This document shows, piece by piece, positions 43,878-51,466 of a stretch of DNA of 64,000 nucleotides (positions are counted from its first letter, which is position 1; the number at the start of each line of letters is the position of its first letter). The notes beneath the pieces were generated by a model. It ran no database searches. It was not told the DNA's origin and saw only the letters and a program-made list of their open reading frames with translations. Location: contig JAJECA010000020.1 of the NCBI GenBank assembly GCA_022822265.1, forward strand, positions 53,524 through 117,523. The letters run 5' to 3'. The translations under genes were made by a program, and so were the position numbers. This DNA comes from Acidimicrobiia bacterium (GTDB lineage Bacteria > Actinomycetota > Acidimicrobiia > Acidimicrobiales > Bin134).

Positions 43878-45498
43878 GGCCACCGGTTCCCGTTCTCTGC
43901 CCGCCGCGGTAGAGATTTACGACACCACCCTTCGCGACGGGAGCCAGCTCGAGGGGATCTCCCTCACGGTGGAGGACAAGCTCCGCATCGCCCGTCAGCT
44001 CGACTCCCTCGGCGTCCACTACATCGAGGGGGGCTGGCCCGGCTCCAATCCCAAAGACGACGAGTTCTTCGCCCGAGCCCGCGATGAACTCGCCCTGGAG
44101 ACCAGCACCCTGGTGGCCTTCGGCTCCACCCGAAAGGTGAAGGGGCGTACCGACGAGGATCTCACCCTGGCCAACCTGGTGGCCTCCGGTACTGAAGTGG
44201 CCTGCATCGTGGGCAAGTGTTGGGACTACCACGTGGTGGAGGCCCTGCGGACCACCCTGGACGAAGGCGTGGCCATGGTGGCCGACTCGGTGCGGTTCTT
44301 GAAGGACAACGGCATGCAGGTGTTCTTCGACGCCGAGCACTTCTTCGATGGATTCCACCACAATCAGGAATACAGCCTGGCGGTACTGGAGGCGGCCGCG
44401 GTGGCCGGTGCCGACCGGCTGGTGCTGTGCGACACCAACGGGGGTTCGCTGCCGTCGAGGGTGGAGGACATCGTGGGCGCGGTGGTCGACTACCTGGACA
44501 CCCCGGTGGGAGTCCACCTCCACGACGACACCGGCTGTGGGGTGGCCAACGCCCTCGCCGGCGTGCGAGCCGGGGCCATCCAGGTGCAGGGCACCATCAA
44601 CGGCTACGGCGAGCGCACCGGCAACTGCAACCTGGTGCCGATCATCGCCAACCTCAGCCTGAAGATGGGTGTGGAAACCGTTCCTCCAGACCGCCTACAG
44701 CGGCTTACCGCGGTGTCGCACCATGTGGCCGAGTTGGTGAACTTCACGCCTGATCCTCAGCAGGCCTACGTGGGATCATCGGCATTTGCCCACAAGGCCG
44801 GCCTCCACACCAGTGCCATCGCCCGCCGCCCCGATGCCTATGAGCACATCGATCCGGCGGCGGTGGGCAACGGCACCCGGTTCGTGGTGTCAGAGATGGC
44901 GGGGCGCTCCACGGTGGAGCTCAAGGCCGAAGAACTGGGCCTCGACCTCGACGGCAAAGCCGTGGGCGAGATTGTGGAAACCCTCAAAAGGCTGGAGCAC
45001 GCCGGCTATCACTTCGAGGTGGCCGACGCCTCCCTGGAGTTGCTGATGCGAGGGGCGTCGGGATGGGCGCAGCCGTACTTCGAGCTGGAGTCGTTCAAGG
45101 TGGGCACCGAGCACCGGTCGGGCACCGGAGCCCGAGCCTGGAACGAAGTAGCGGTTGAGATGGAAACCGAGGCCATCGTGAAGCTTCACGTGGGCGGTGA
45201 GCGCATTGTGGCCACCGGGGAGGGCAACGGCCCGGTCAACGCCATGCACGCCGCGCTGATGACGGCGCTGGGCGATCGCTATCCCGCGTTCCGGTCGATC
45301 TCGCTCATCGACTACAAGGTGCGGGTGCTTGACACCGCGGCAGGGACCGCGGCGGTCACCCGGGTGATCATCGACTCCACCAACGGTGACCGGGTTTGGA
45401 CCACCATCGGCGTGTCCACCAACATCGTGGAGGCCAGTTGGCAGGCCCTGGTGGACAGCCTGGTGTTCGGGCTCCTCCACAGCGAAGACGGAGGATGA
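43864..45498 (+). CDS. cimA: (R)-citramalate synthase
   Basis: Makes citramalate from pyruvate and acetyl-CoA, a threonine-independent entry to isoleucine via leuCD and leuB. The tracked ORF (43555) starts in an ilvE shadow; the ATG at 43864 (MSTTEATGSRSLPAAVEIYDTTLRDGSQLEG) is the proper start, giving 544 residues. HLHDDTGCGVANALAG has the metal-binding HxH, and FVSEMAGRSTVELKAEELGL plus the regulatory C-terminal domain (HVGGERIVATGEGNGPVNAMHAAL) distinguish CimA from LeuA. It is coupled at both ends (14-bp overlap with ilvE, ATGA with the next gene). Confidence 0.93.
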   Translation: MSTTEATGSRSLPAAVEIYDTTLRDGSQLEGISLTVEDKLRIARQLDSLGVHYIEGGWPGSNPKDDEFFARARDELALETSTLVAFGSTRKVKGRTDEDLTLANLVASGTEVACIVGKCWDYHVVEALRTTLDEGVAMVADSVRFLKDNGMQVFFDAEHFFDGFHHNQEYSLAVLEAAAVAGADRLVLCDTNGGSLPSRVEDIVGAVVDYLDTPVGVHLHDDTGCGVANALAGVRAGAIQVQGTINGYGERTGNCNLVPIIANLSLKMGVETVPPDRLQRLTAVSHHVAELVNFTPDPQQAYVGSSAFAHKAGLHTSAIARRPDAYEHIDPAAVGNGTRFVVSEMAGRSTVELKAEELGLDLDGKAVGEIVETLKRLEHAGYHFEVADASLELLMRGASGWAQPYFELESFKVGTEHRSGTGARAWNEVAVEMETEAIVKLHVGGERIVATGEGNGPVNAMHAALMTALGDRYPAFRSISLIDYKVRVLDTAAGTAAVTRVIIDSTNGDRVWTTIGVSTNIVEASWQALVDSLVFGLLHSEDGG

Positions 45499-46034
45499 CG
45501 TTGGCTGCACCTGATTACGTACCCAACAAGACCGCAGCGGCCGATCGGCACTATGTGTCGCCGCCCCGGCGCCCCCAGCCGTGGCTGGCCGATCGCCCCG
45601 GCGAGCTGACTGAGGGCCAGCCGATGGGTGCCGGCCTGGGCGTGCCCGGACCCGACCAGGGGTACGCCTTGCGGCTGGCCCGCCGCTTCGAGGGCCAGTT
45701 GGTTTTGGACGCCGGCGAGCACGCCGCCGACGCCGTCGCGGGCTGCGTGGGCGTGGCGTTGAAGCGAGCAGCCGTCTTCGGACGGGCACCGGTGGCCGCC
45801 GATCTGGAGGTGGCTTTCAGGGTGTTCGGCTTCCTGCCCCCCGTCCCCGACGAGTCGTTGATGGCCTGGCGCAAAGAACTGTTCGCCGGTGTCAGCCATC
45901 CCCACCACTATGCCGAGGCCCGGCACATAGTGGACCTTGTTCCCGAGGCGGCTCTGCGGCTGCCTCTCAGCGAGGTCGAGGCCGCCTGCCTCAACAACAG
46001 AGCTGAGCTGTTCGCGGTCAGCATCAACCGGTGA
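45495..46034 (+). CDS. Conserved hypothetical protein between cimA and gltX
   Basis: A 179-residue soluble protein, start ATG 45495 overlapping the cimA stop (ATGA); the tracked start at 45396 is a shadow. Residues 1-50 are proline-rich (PPRRPQPWLADRPGELTEGQP). The rest is predicted helical (ARRFEGQLVLDAGEHAADAVAGCVGVALKRAAVFGR, then VFRVFGFLPPVPDE) and ends in a short conserved-looking ACLNNRAELF. No family recognised. The tight coupling on both sides (GTGA to gltX) means steady co-translation with biosynthetic genes. Confidence 0.8.
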   Translation: MTLAAPDYVPNKTAAADRHYVSPPRRPQPWLADRPGELTEGQPMGAGLGVPGPDQGYALRLARRFEGQLVLDAGEHAADAVAGCVGVALKRAAVFGRAPVAADLEVAFRVFGFLPPVPDESLMAWRKELFAGVSHPHHYAEARHIVDLVPEAALRLPLSEVEAACLNNRAELFAVSINR

Positions 46035-47401
46035 CTCCGGCTGAGCCACAGACCTCGGCTGATTCGCCACGGGTTCGGTTCGCACCGTCGCCCACCGGCT
46101 ATCTCCACGTCGGCTCGGCCCGAACGGCCCTGTTCAACTGGCTGTACGCCCGCTCCACCGGCGGCACCATGGTGCTGCGCATTGAGGACACCGACGAGAG
46201 CCGCAACCGCCCTGATCTGACCGACGCCATTTTCGAGTACCTGGGCTGGCTGGGCATCGACTACGACGAGGGGCCGTTTTACCAGTCGGAGCGCCGGGAG
46301 CGTCATCGGGAGGCTGTGCAGCAGTTGCTGGACAGCGGCCGGGCCTATCTGTGCGACGCCGACGACAACGAGCTACCCGGCACTGAAATGGGCGACGGCC
46401 GAGCGGTCCGGTTCAGAACCCCTGAGGGCACCACGGTTATCGACGATGTGGTCCGCGGCGAGGTGGCGGTGGACCACCAGCAGCTCGGTGACTTCGTGAT
46501 CTGGCGCTCCGACGGCTCGCCCACATTCGTGCTGGCCAACGCGGTGGACGACGCCGACATGGCCATCACCCACGCCATCCGAGGCGAGGATCTGCTGTCG
46601 AGCACCCCCCGAGCCGTGCTGGTGGCCGAGACGCTGGGGGCGATCCCGCCGATATACGCCCACCTGCCCCTGCTGGTGAACGAGCAGCGCAAGAAGCTGT
46701 CCAAGCGCCGCGATGATGTGTCGTTGGAAAGCTACCGGCAGCGGGGATTCCTGGCCGAGGCGATGGCCAACTACCTGGCCCTGTTGGGCTGGGGGCCGCG
46801 CGACGGGGTGGAGATCCGCCCTATGGCCGAGATCATCGAGCAATTCCGGCTGGAAGACGTGAACAAAGCACCGGCGTTCTTCGACGTCGCCAAGCTGGAG
46901 CACTTCAACGGGGTGTACATCCGCGAGCTCGACGCTGAGGAACTGCTGGCCGCCCTCGAACCCCATCTGACCAGCGAAAAGGTGCCCTGGACCCCCGAGC
47001 GCTACCGCCCCGACGTGACCGCCGCCATGGTCCCCCTGGTTCAGGAGAAGCTCCGCACCCTCGAAGGCATCGTCCCCCAAGTGGACTGGCTTTTCCTCGA
47101 AGAGCCAATCATCGACGAGCAGTCGTGGGAAAAGGCCGTCGTGCGCGGCAAAGCCGCCCCCGAAATCCTCGACGCCACCATCGCCGCCCTCACCGACTGC
47201 TCTTGGGACCCCGACACCGTCAAAGACGCCGTCTTCGCCGCCGGCGAAGCCCACGGCGTCAACCGTTCCAAATCCCAAGCCCCCGTCCGAGTAGCCGTCA
47301 CCGGCCGCTCGGTAGGCCCCCCTCTCTTCGAACCCATGGTGCACCACCTAACCCGCCAAGAAGTCCTCCGCCGCCTACAAACCACCCGCTCCCGCCTCTA
47401 A
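46031..47401 (+). CDS. gltX: Glutamyl-tRNA synthetase
   Basis: Class I aminoacyl-tRNA synthetase. VRFAPSPTGYLHVGSARTALFNWLYAR contains the HIGH-type motif (HVGS), and KKLSKRRDDVSLESYR the KMSKS-type loop. 456 residues is slightly short for GltX. GTG start overlapping the previous stop (GTGA). In most actinobacteria GluRS also mischarges tRNA-Gln for GatCAB; a tRNA-Gln gene lies 46 bp downstream, which fits such a link but does not prove it. Confidence 0.95.
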   Translation: MTPAEPQTSADSPRVRFAPSPTGYLHVGSARTALFNWLYARSTGGTMVLRIEDTDESRNRPDLTDAIFEYLGWLGIDYDEGPFYQSERRERHREAVQQLLDSGRAYLCDADDNELPGTEMGDGRAVRFRTPEGTTVIDDVVRGEVAVDHQQLGDFVIWRSDGSPTFVLANAVDDADMAITHAIRGEDLLSSTPRAVLVAETLGAIPPIYAHLPLLVNEQRKKLSKRRDDVSLESYRQRGFLAEAMANYLALLGWGPRDGVEIRPMAEIIEQFRLEDVNKAPAFFDVAKLEHFNGVYIRELDAEELLAALEPHLTSEKVPWTPERYRPDVTAAMVPLVQEKLRTLEGIVPQVDWLFLEEPIIDEQSWEKAVVRGKAAPEILDATIAALTDCSWDPDTVKDAVFAAGEAHGVNRSKSQAPVRVAVTGRSVGPPLFEPMVHHLTRQEVLRRLQTTRSRL

Positions 47402-47447
47402 AGCGTTGCCCCCCCGCCGGGATGGGGGAGTACACTGGCCGCTGCTT

Positions 47448-47522
47448 TCGGGAGTGGTGTAATTGGCAACACACCGGGTTCTGGTCCCGATATTGGGGGT
47501 TCGAGTCCTCCCTCCCGAGCCA
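47448..47522 (+). tRNA. tRNA-Gln (CTG)
   Basis: Cloverleaf by eye: acceptor TCGGGAG/CTCCCGA, D-stem GTGT/ACAC, anticodon loop TTCTGGT with anticodon CTG at 47481-47483, and T-arm GGGGGTTCGAGTCCTCC. CCA is encoded (47520-47522). One C-A mismatch at the top of the anticodon stem. A TACACT -10-like box at 47431 precedes it. Confidence 0.93.
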
Positions 47523-47557
47523 ACTGAAGCTGATGAAAGTAGCGAAAAGTCAGGTCG

Positions 47558-47779
47558 TCAAGACCACGCGTCAGTCATGAGGGCAGGGTCTTCGAGATCT
47601 TGGACGAGGGCTGCGAATTGTTGGAGGTCCTCGACGCTGACCGGCCGGGCGGCAGCGACGCGCTCTCGCTCCAGTGTTCGGCGGAGGTACTCGTTACGAG
47701 AGAGTCCGACTCGTTTCGCCTTAGCATCGATTGCCGCGAGCACCTCATCTGGGACGTCTCGGATCAAGATGTCAGTCAC
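47558..47779 (-). CDS. Orphan ribbon-helix-helix antitoxin (VapB/FitA-type)
   Basis: A 73-residue protein: TDILIRDVPDEVLAAIDAKAKRVGLSRNEYLRRTLERE is the RHH fold of FitA/VapB antitoxins, followed by an acidic tail (VEDLQQFAALVQDLEDPAL). The GTG at 47779 has GGAGGTGG correctly spaced; the tracked TTG at 47791 overlaps that site. A PIN toxin should follow, but within 36 bp downstream lies tRNA-Gln on the other strand and no toxin frame is found. So it is either a solitary antitoxin or the remnant of a pair. Confidence 0.8.
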   Translation of the reverse strand: MTDILIRDVPDEVLAAIDAKAKRVGLSRNEYLRRTLERERVAAARPVSVEDLQQFAALVQDLEDPALMTDAWS

Positions 47780-47895
47780 GACCACCTCCAACTACATCTG
47801 ATGATATGAGGGTGGGATCGATGTGTCTCACTTAGTGGCCCTCCGTGTGCCCCTGGATGACGAAGAGCGACGTGCCGTCTTGGTGAAATCACAGC

Positions 47896-47923
47896 TTGGG
47901 GAAGGGATGAGTCTCTTCCCCAA
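47896..47923. terminator. Hairpin downstream of the Abi pseudogene
   Basis: TTGGGGAAGGGA and TCTCTTCCCCAA form a 12-bp stem (one G-T) with loop TGAG, 33 bp past the distal stop of the Abi-like gene on the minus strand. The T-run is weak. Confidence 0.5.
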
Positions 47924-47955
47924 TGAGGCGGGGAGAGAAGTGGAGAGGGAGACGG

Positions 47956-48618
47956 CTAGTACTCAAGCACAGCATCGGGTTGGACAGCGAGAACACTGGG
48001 CACCCTGCTGTGGTGTCTAAGCCAGGCAAGCGTCGGCGTGCTGAGAAATCCGGTGATGTTGCAGATTCTGTTGTAGTCATCCTGGAGAATGCGCTGGAAG
48101 ATCGGCTCATGATGGGCGATCCTGTTCCTCTACGTGCGAAGTCGGTCTAGAGCGTCGTGGAGCCCCCCTCGGTTCCTGACACGAGGCGTGAAAATGAGGT
48201 GCAAGTCCGTCCGCCAGATCGTCGTGTCGTAGGCGTTAGCGAACAATGCCACCCAGAATCCAAAGGGCAACTCTGCGATCACTCGACCAGCAGTCGGCTG
48301 CTTCCCGAGTTCATTGAGTTTTTGGACTGCAGCCTCGACCTTGTCTTGTTCGGCTTGGCGAAGTAGACCCCCGTTGTCGAACCAGCGCGTGCCGTGGGAT
48401 CTGCTCAAGACATCGTGGACTGCGTTGCGGAGCGTGACTTCTAGTGTTTGCAGGGGGCCGTAGAAGGCAGCGGCCGCGGCGGTGTTCCAGGTGTAGATCT
48501 GCAAGGCCTCCGCATCACTCCCGACATGCTGGCGGTAGGTAGAAAAACGAGTCGGAGAAATAGTTGAGATGAGAGCAGCAGTTTCGCTTTCGTCATAGGC
48601 GAATGGTTGATCAGCCAC
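47956..48618 (-). pseudogene. Abi-family (HEPN) gene with an in-frame amber codon
   Basis: The tracked ORF (48130-48618, 162 residues) has the Abi family start: ISPTRFSTYRQHVG, ALQIYTWNTAAAAAFYGPLQTLEVTLRNAVHDVL and LPFGFWVALFANAYDTTIWR. It stops at a TAG (48130-48132) just after LHDALDRLRT. The same frame reads on without other stops for 57 more residues: RNRIAHHEPIFQRIL... to a TAG at 47956-47958. RNRIAH is the family's Rx4H HEPN ribonuclease motif, so the amber codon removes the active site. Total 219 residues plus the interruption, the normal Abi size. GTG start 8 nt after TACCGT. Explanations: decay, sequencing error, or readthrough. Confidence 0.88.
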
Positions 48619-48642
48619 GGAGCGTCACGGTACAGTAAGTAC

Positions 48643-48705
48643 GTACGCCCCCATCAGCCTCTCCCCGGTTTACCGGGTGAAGCGGTTGGGGGCAGATTCT
48701 GTTTT
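48643..48705 (+). ncRNA. Possible small structured RNA
   Basis: A TTGATC (48607)-N18-TACAGT (48631) promoter-like pair is followed by a folded stretch: outer stem GCCCCCA (48647-48653) with TGGGGGC (48687-48693), inner hairpin CCCGG-TTTA-CCGGG (48664-48677), then TTCTGTTTT. It lies between two divergent genes, where a plain terminator is not expected. No known family recognised; very tentative. Confidence 0.25.
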
Positions 48706-48759
48706 GCAGACCTTGAGCTCCATGTTGCGGTGGGGTTCTCAATCAGATTGGCGTCTCGG

Positions 48760-48765
48760 TAATCT
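48760..48765 (+). promoter_or_regulatory. -10 box of a leaderless promoter
   Basis: TAATCT, then GCCGGC, then ATC at 48772. The same arrangement TAATCT-ACCGGC-ATG is found before the Mrp-type gene at 50345. Confidence 0.55.
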
Positions 48766-48771
48766 GCCGGC

Positions 48772-49137
48772 ATCCTGATTTCGTTTGATATTGACGGCAC
48801 GCTGGAGTGCGGGGATCCGCCGGGGCCGATCTTGCTGGAGGCAATGCGGCAGGCCAAGGCCAGGGGTTATGTGATCGGAAGTGGGTCTGACCGGGTGCGG
48901 TCCGACCAGCAGCGGCTGTGGGACATCCACGGGATCGATGTTGACTTCGTGGGGGGCAAGCACCATTTGGACGAGGTGCGGAACCAGTTTGAGGCCAGCC
49001 GCTACATCCACATCGGCGACACTGACGTCGACCGGTACTACGCCGAGGCGGCCGGATTCGAGTTCCTGCACGTGGAGGAACTCGACGGCGTTTCCAGCGC
49101 GCTGCAAGGATCGGATTTCTTCGACTGGCTGGGCTAG
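48772..49137 (+). CDS. Small HAD-family hydrolase with a non-canonical start
   Basis: The tracked ORF starts at TTG 48832, which loses the catalytic motif. The frame is open upstream to a TAA at 48760 and encodes ILISFDIDGTLECGD, the HAD motif I (DxDGT), then GYVIGSGSDR (motif II-like) and HIGDTDVDRYYAEAAGF (motif IV). No ATG/GTG/TTG exists before motif I. The codon that occupies the place of a leaderless start (6 nt after TAATCT) is ATC at 48772; CTG at 48775 is next. 121 residues from ATC. A phosphatase/phosphotransferase fold, substrate unknown. It overlaps the cysteine desulfurase by 4 bp, convergent. Confidence 0.75.
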   Translation: MLISFDIDGTLECGDPPGPILLEAMRQAKARGYVIGSGSDRVRSDQQRLWDIHGIDVDFVGGKHHLDEVRNQFEASRYIHIGDTDVDRYYAEAAGFEFLHVEELDGVSSALQGSDFFDWLG

Positions 49138-50270
49138 CCCCGCAGTTTACGGAGCTCTGCTAGAGACTCTTGTAGCGCCTGAGCAGCGGCTTCCACGTCT
49201 TCGTCGGTTGTCGACCAACCCACCGACAGACGCAGCGAGTGGTGAGCGTCGACTCCCATGGCTGCGAGCACCGGGGACGGCTCCAGCGACTCGGAGGCGC
49301 ACGAGCTGCCGGAGTGGGCGGCCACACCGGCCCGGTCCAGGGCAATCAGCACAGCTTGGGGTTCCACGTCGCTGATTCCCAGGCACACCAGGTGGGGCAG
49401 GCGCTGGGTGGGGTGGCCGTACTCCACGACGCCCTCGATGCTCTGAGCCAGGTCGCGCAGCTTGTCGGTTTGGGTTTGTGCCCGGCCAGCCTCCTGCTCC
49501 AAGCCGCCGTCCTCCAGCGCCGCGCACGCCGCTCCAAAGCCAGCGATGGCCGCGCCGTTTTCCAGCCCGGCCCGCCGAGCCCGCTCCTGATCCCCGCCCT
49601 CCAATAGCGGCACCAGGCGCAAACCGCGGCGCACCATCAGGGCCCCGATGCCCGGCGGCCCGCCGAACTTGTGGGCGCTGATCGACATCAAGTCGGCGCC
49701 AACCTCGGCGAAGTCGATGTGGACCCGCCCCGCGGCCGCGGCGGCGTCCACGTGGATCAGCACATCGGGGGATCGCTCCCGGCAGGCGGCCACCACCTCG
49801 GCCGCCGGCTGCACCGTGCCCACTTCGTGGTTGGCCCACTGGCAGTGCACCGCGGCGGTGTCGGGCCCGACAGCCGCGGCCATCTCATCGGGGTTCACCC
49901 GACCGGTGCTGTCCACCCCGACCACGGTGATCTGGTGTTTCTGGGCTTCAAGCCGCTGGGCCGACAATCGCACCGCGGAGTGCTCAACTGCGCTCAACAC
50001 CTGGTGGGCGCCCCGATGTGACGCCCCCTGCACCGCGGCGGCGATCGACTCGGTGGCGCCGCTGGTAAACACCACCTCTCGGGAGCGGGCACCGAAGCAG
50101 TCGGCCACCTGTTGGCGGGCCTGTTCGATCTCATAGCGGGCCGCAAGCGCCTCGGCATGCATCCGGGATGGGTCGCCATGGTCGGCGGCCCACCACTGAT
50201 TCATGGCCGCCAGTGCCTCGGGCCGGATGGGCGAGGTGGAGGCGTGGTCGAGATAGTGGCGACCGGTCAC
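49134..50270 (-). CDS. Cysteine desulfurase (NifS/IscS family)
   Basis: PLP enzyme that takes sulfur from cysteine for Fe-S clusters or tRNA thiolation. 378 residues: YLDHASTSPIRPEALAAM start, VVFTSGATESIAAAVQG, and ISAHKFGGPPGIGALMVRRG with the PLP lysine. SGSSCASESLEPSPVLAAMG has the catalytic cysteine loop as in group I (IscS/NifS) enzymes. GTG start at 50270. It lies divergent from an Mrp-type Fe-S carrier ATPase; together they may serve Fe-S assembly, but no IscU or SUF genes are nearby. Confidence 0.93.
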   Translation of the reverse strand: MTGRHYLDHASTSPIRPEALAAMNQWWAADHGDPSRMHAEALAARYEIEQARQQVADCFGARSREVVFTSGATESIAAAVQGASHRGAHQVLSAVEHSAVRLSAQRLEAQKHQITVVGVDSTGRVNPDEMAAAVGPDTAAVHCQWANHEVGTVQPAAEVVAACRERSPDVLIHVDAAAAAGRVHIDFAEVGADLMSISAHKFGGPPGIGALMVRRGLRLVPLLEGGDQERARRAGLENGAAIAGFGAACAALEDGGLEQEAGRAQTQTDKLRDLAQSIEGVVEYGHPTQRLPHLVCLGISDVEPQAVLIALDRAGVAAHSGSSCASESLEPSPVLAAMGVDAHHSLRLSVGWSTTDEDVEAAAQALQESLAELRKLRG

Positions 50271-50332
50271 GGTACTGGATTTGGGTATCGCACCGGGATG
50301 GTCACGGCACAGGGATTTCTGAGTCGATGCCG

Positions 50333-50338
50333 TAATCT
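50333..50338 (+). promoter_or_regulatory. -10 box of a leaderless promoter
   Basis: TAATCT ends 6 nt before the ATG at 50345. Confidence 0.6.
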
Positions 50339-50344
50339 ACCGGC

Positions 50345-51187
50345 ATGGCTGCCGCAGGCGACACCCCCCAACCGCCGCCCCGGACCATCCCGTTCGCCGA
50401 TCCGGAGTCCACCACCCGGGTGATGCTGATCGCCTCGGGCAAGGGCGGCGTGGGCAAGTCGTCGGTCACGGTGAATCTAGGGGTGGCTCTAGCCGCCGCC
50501 GGGCATCGAACCGCGGTGGTGGATGCCGACGTGTGGGGCTTCTCCGTGCCTCGGATGCTGGGCATCGGCCAAGAGCCGCAAATGGTCGGCGACATGATCG
50601 CGCCTCCTGAGGCTCACGGCGTGCGATGCATCTCCATGGGGTTTTTTGCCGAAGAAAACCAAGCGGTGATTTGGCGGGGCCCCATGCTCCACAAGGCGCT
50701 GGAGCAGTTTCTCACCGATGTTGCCTGGGATGATCCCGATTTCCTGCTGGTGGACCTGCCGCCGGGCACCGGCGACATATCCATCTCGTTGGCCCAATTC
50801 CTGCCCCGCTCTGAGGTCTACGTGGTTACCACCCCCCAACCAGCCGCTCAGCGGGTGGCTCAGCGGGCCGCGTATATGGCTGAGAAGGTCAATCTCACCG
50901 TGCGCGGGGTTATAGAGAACATGAGCTGGTTCACTGGCGACGACGGCAAGCGGTATGAGTTGTTCGGCGCGGGGGGAGGCCAAGAACTGGCCGACCAGCT
51001 TGAAGTGCCTTTGATCGGGCAAGTGCCGCTGATTCCTGCCCTGAGGGAGGGGGCTGACGAAGGCCGGCCAATCGCGGCAGAGGCTCCAGATTCCGAAGCC
51101 GGTCGAGCATTTTCGGCCATGGCCGCTCATTTGGTGGACAACCCCCCGCCCCGGCGGATCTACCGCCCAGAGCTCAAGATCAACTAA
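50345..51187 (+). CDS. Mrp/NBP35-type P-loop ATPase, iron-sulfur carrier
   Basis: ATPase that carries and transfers Fe-S clusters (ApbC/Mrp). 280 residues: deviant Walker A IASGKGGVGKSSVTVNLG, ADVWGFSVPRMLG switch, LVDLPPGTGDISISLAQ, VTTPQPAAQRVAQRAAYMAEKVNL, and ENMSWFTGDDGKRYELFGAGGG. The CxxC usually found near ENM...C is not obvious here (SWFT instead), and the N-terminal DUF59 domain typical of longer actinobacterial Mrp (~370-380 aa) is absent. So cluster binding may differ; a regulatory MinD/Mrp-like role is possible. Followed by DUF3107 after 22 bp. Confidence 0.88.
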   Translation: MAAAGDTPQPPPRTIPFADPESTTRVMLIASGKGGVGKSSVTVNLGVALAAAGHRTAVVDADVWGFSVPRMLGIGQEPQMVGDMIAPPEAHGVRCISMGFFAEENQAVIWRGPMLHKALEQFLTDVAWDDPDFLLVDLPPGTGDISISLAQFLPRSEVYVVTTPQPAAQRVAQRAAYMAEKVNLTVRGVIENMSWFTGDDGKRYELFGAGGGQELADQLEVPLIGQVPLIPALREGADEGRPIAAEAPDSEAGRAFSAMAAHLVDNPPPRRIYRPELKIN

Positions 51188-51209
51188 TTCGAGTCCAAGG
51201 AGTGAATCA

Positions 51210-51440
51210 ATGAACGTCCGTATCGGCGTGATCCGCAGCCAGAAGGAGATCGAGGTGGAGATGGACCCCGACTCCGATTTGGAGTCGGTGAAGAAGGCCA
51301 TCACCACGGGTCTGGCATCGGGCGAGATGCTTTGGCTCACCGACAGTCGGGGCCGCGAGGTGGGGGTGCCTGCCGCCAGCGTGGCCTACGTGGAGCTCGA
51401 CCCCTCATCGGCCAGTCGGTCCATCGGCTTCGGAGGCTGA
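51210..51440 (+). CDS. DUF3107 family protein
   Basis: A 76-residue protein matching the actinobacterial DUF3107 pattern: VRIGVIRSQKEIEVEMDPDSDLESVKKAITTGLASGEMLWLTDSRGREVGVPAASVAYVELD. Ribosome binding site AAGGAG precedes the ATG. Function unknown. It is 22 bp downstream of the Mrp-type gene and may be translated from the same RNA. Confidence 0.9.
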   Translation: MNVRIGVIRSQKEIEVEMDPDSDLESVKKAITTGLASGEMLWLTDSRGREVGVPAASVAYVELDPSSASRSIGFGG

Positions 51441-51454
51441 TTCGGCCCGGGCCG

Positions 51455-51460
51455 TAGACT
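51455..51460 (+). promoter_or_regulatory. -10 box of a leaderless promoter
   Basis: TAGACT ends 6 nt before the ATG at 51467 of pdtaS. Confidence 0.6.
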
Positions 51461-51466
51461 CAGGCA

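Noticed and set aside
47823-48150. Short plus-strand ORFs (65 and 75 codons) near the orphan antitoxin
   Set aside because: They lie opposite the 3' half of the Abi pseudogene, which explains the coding-like signal on the other strand.
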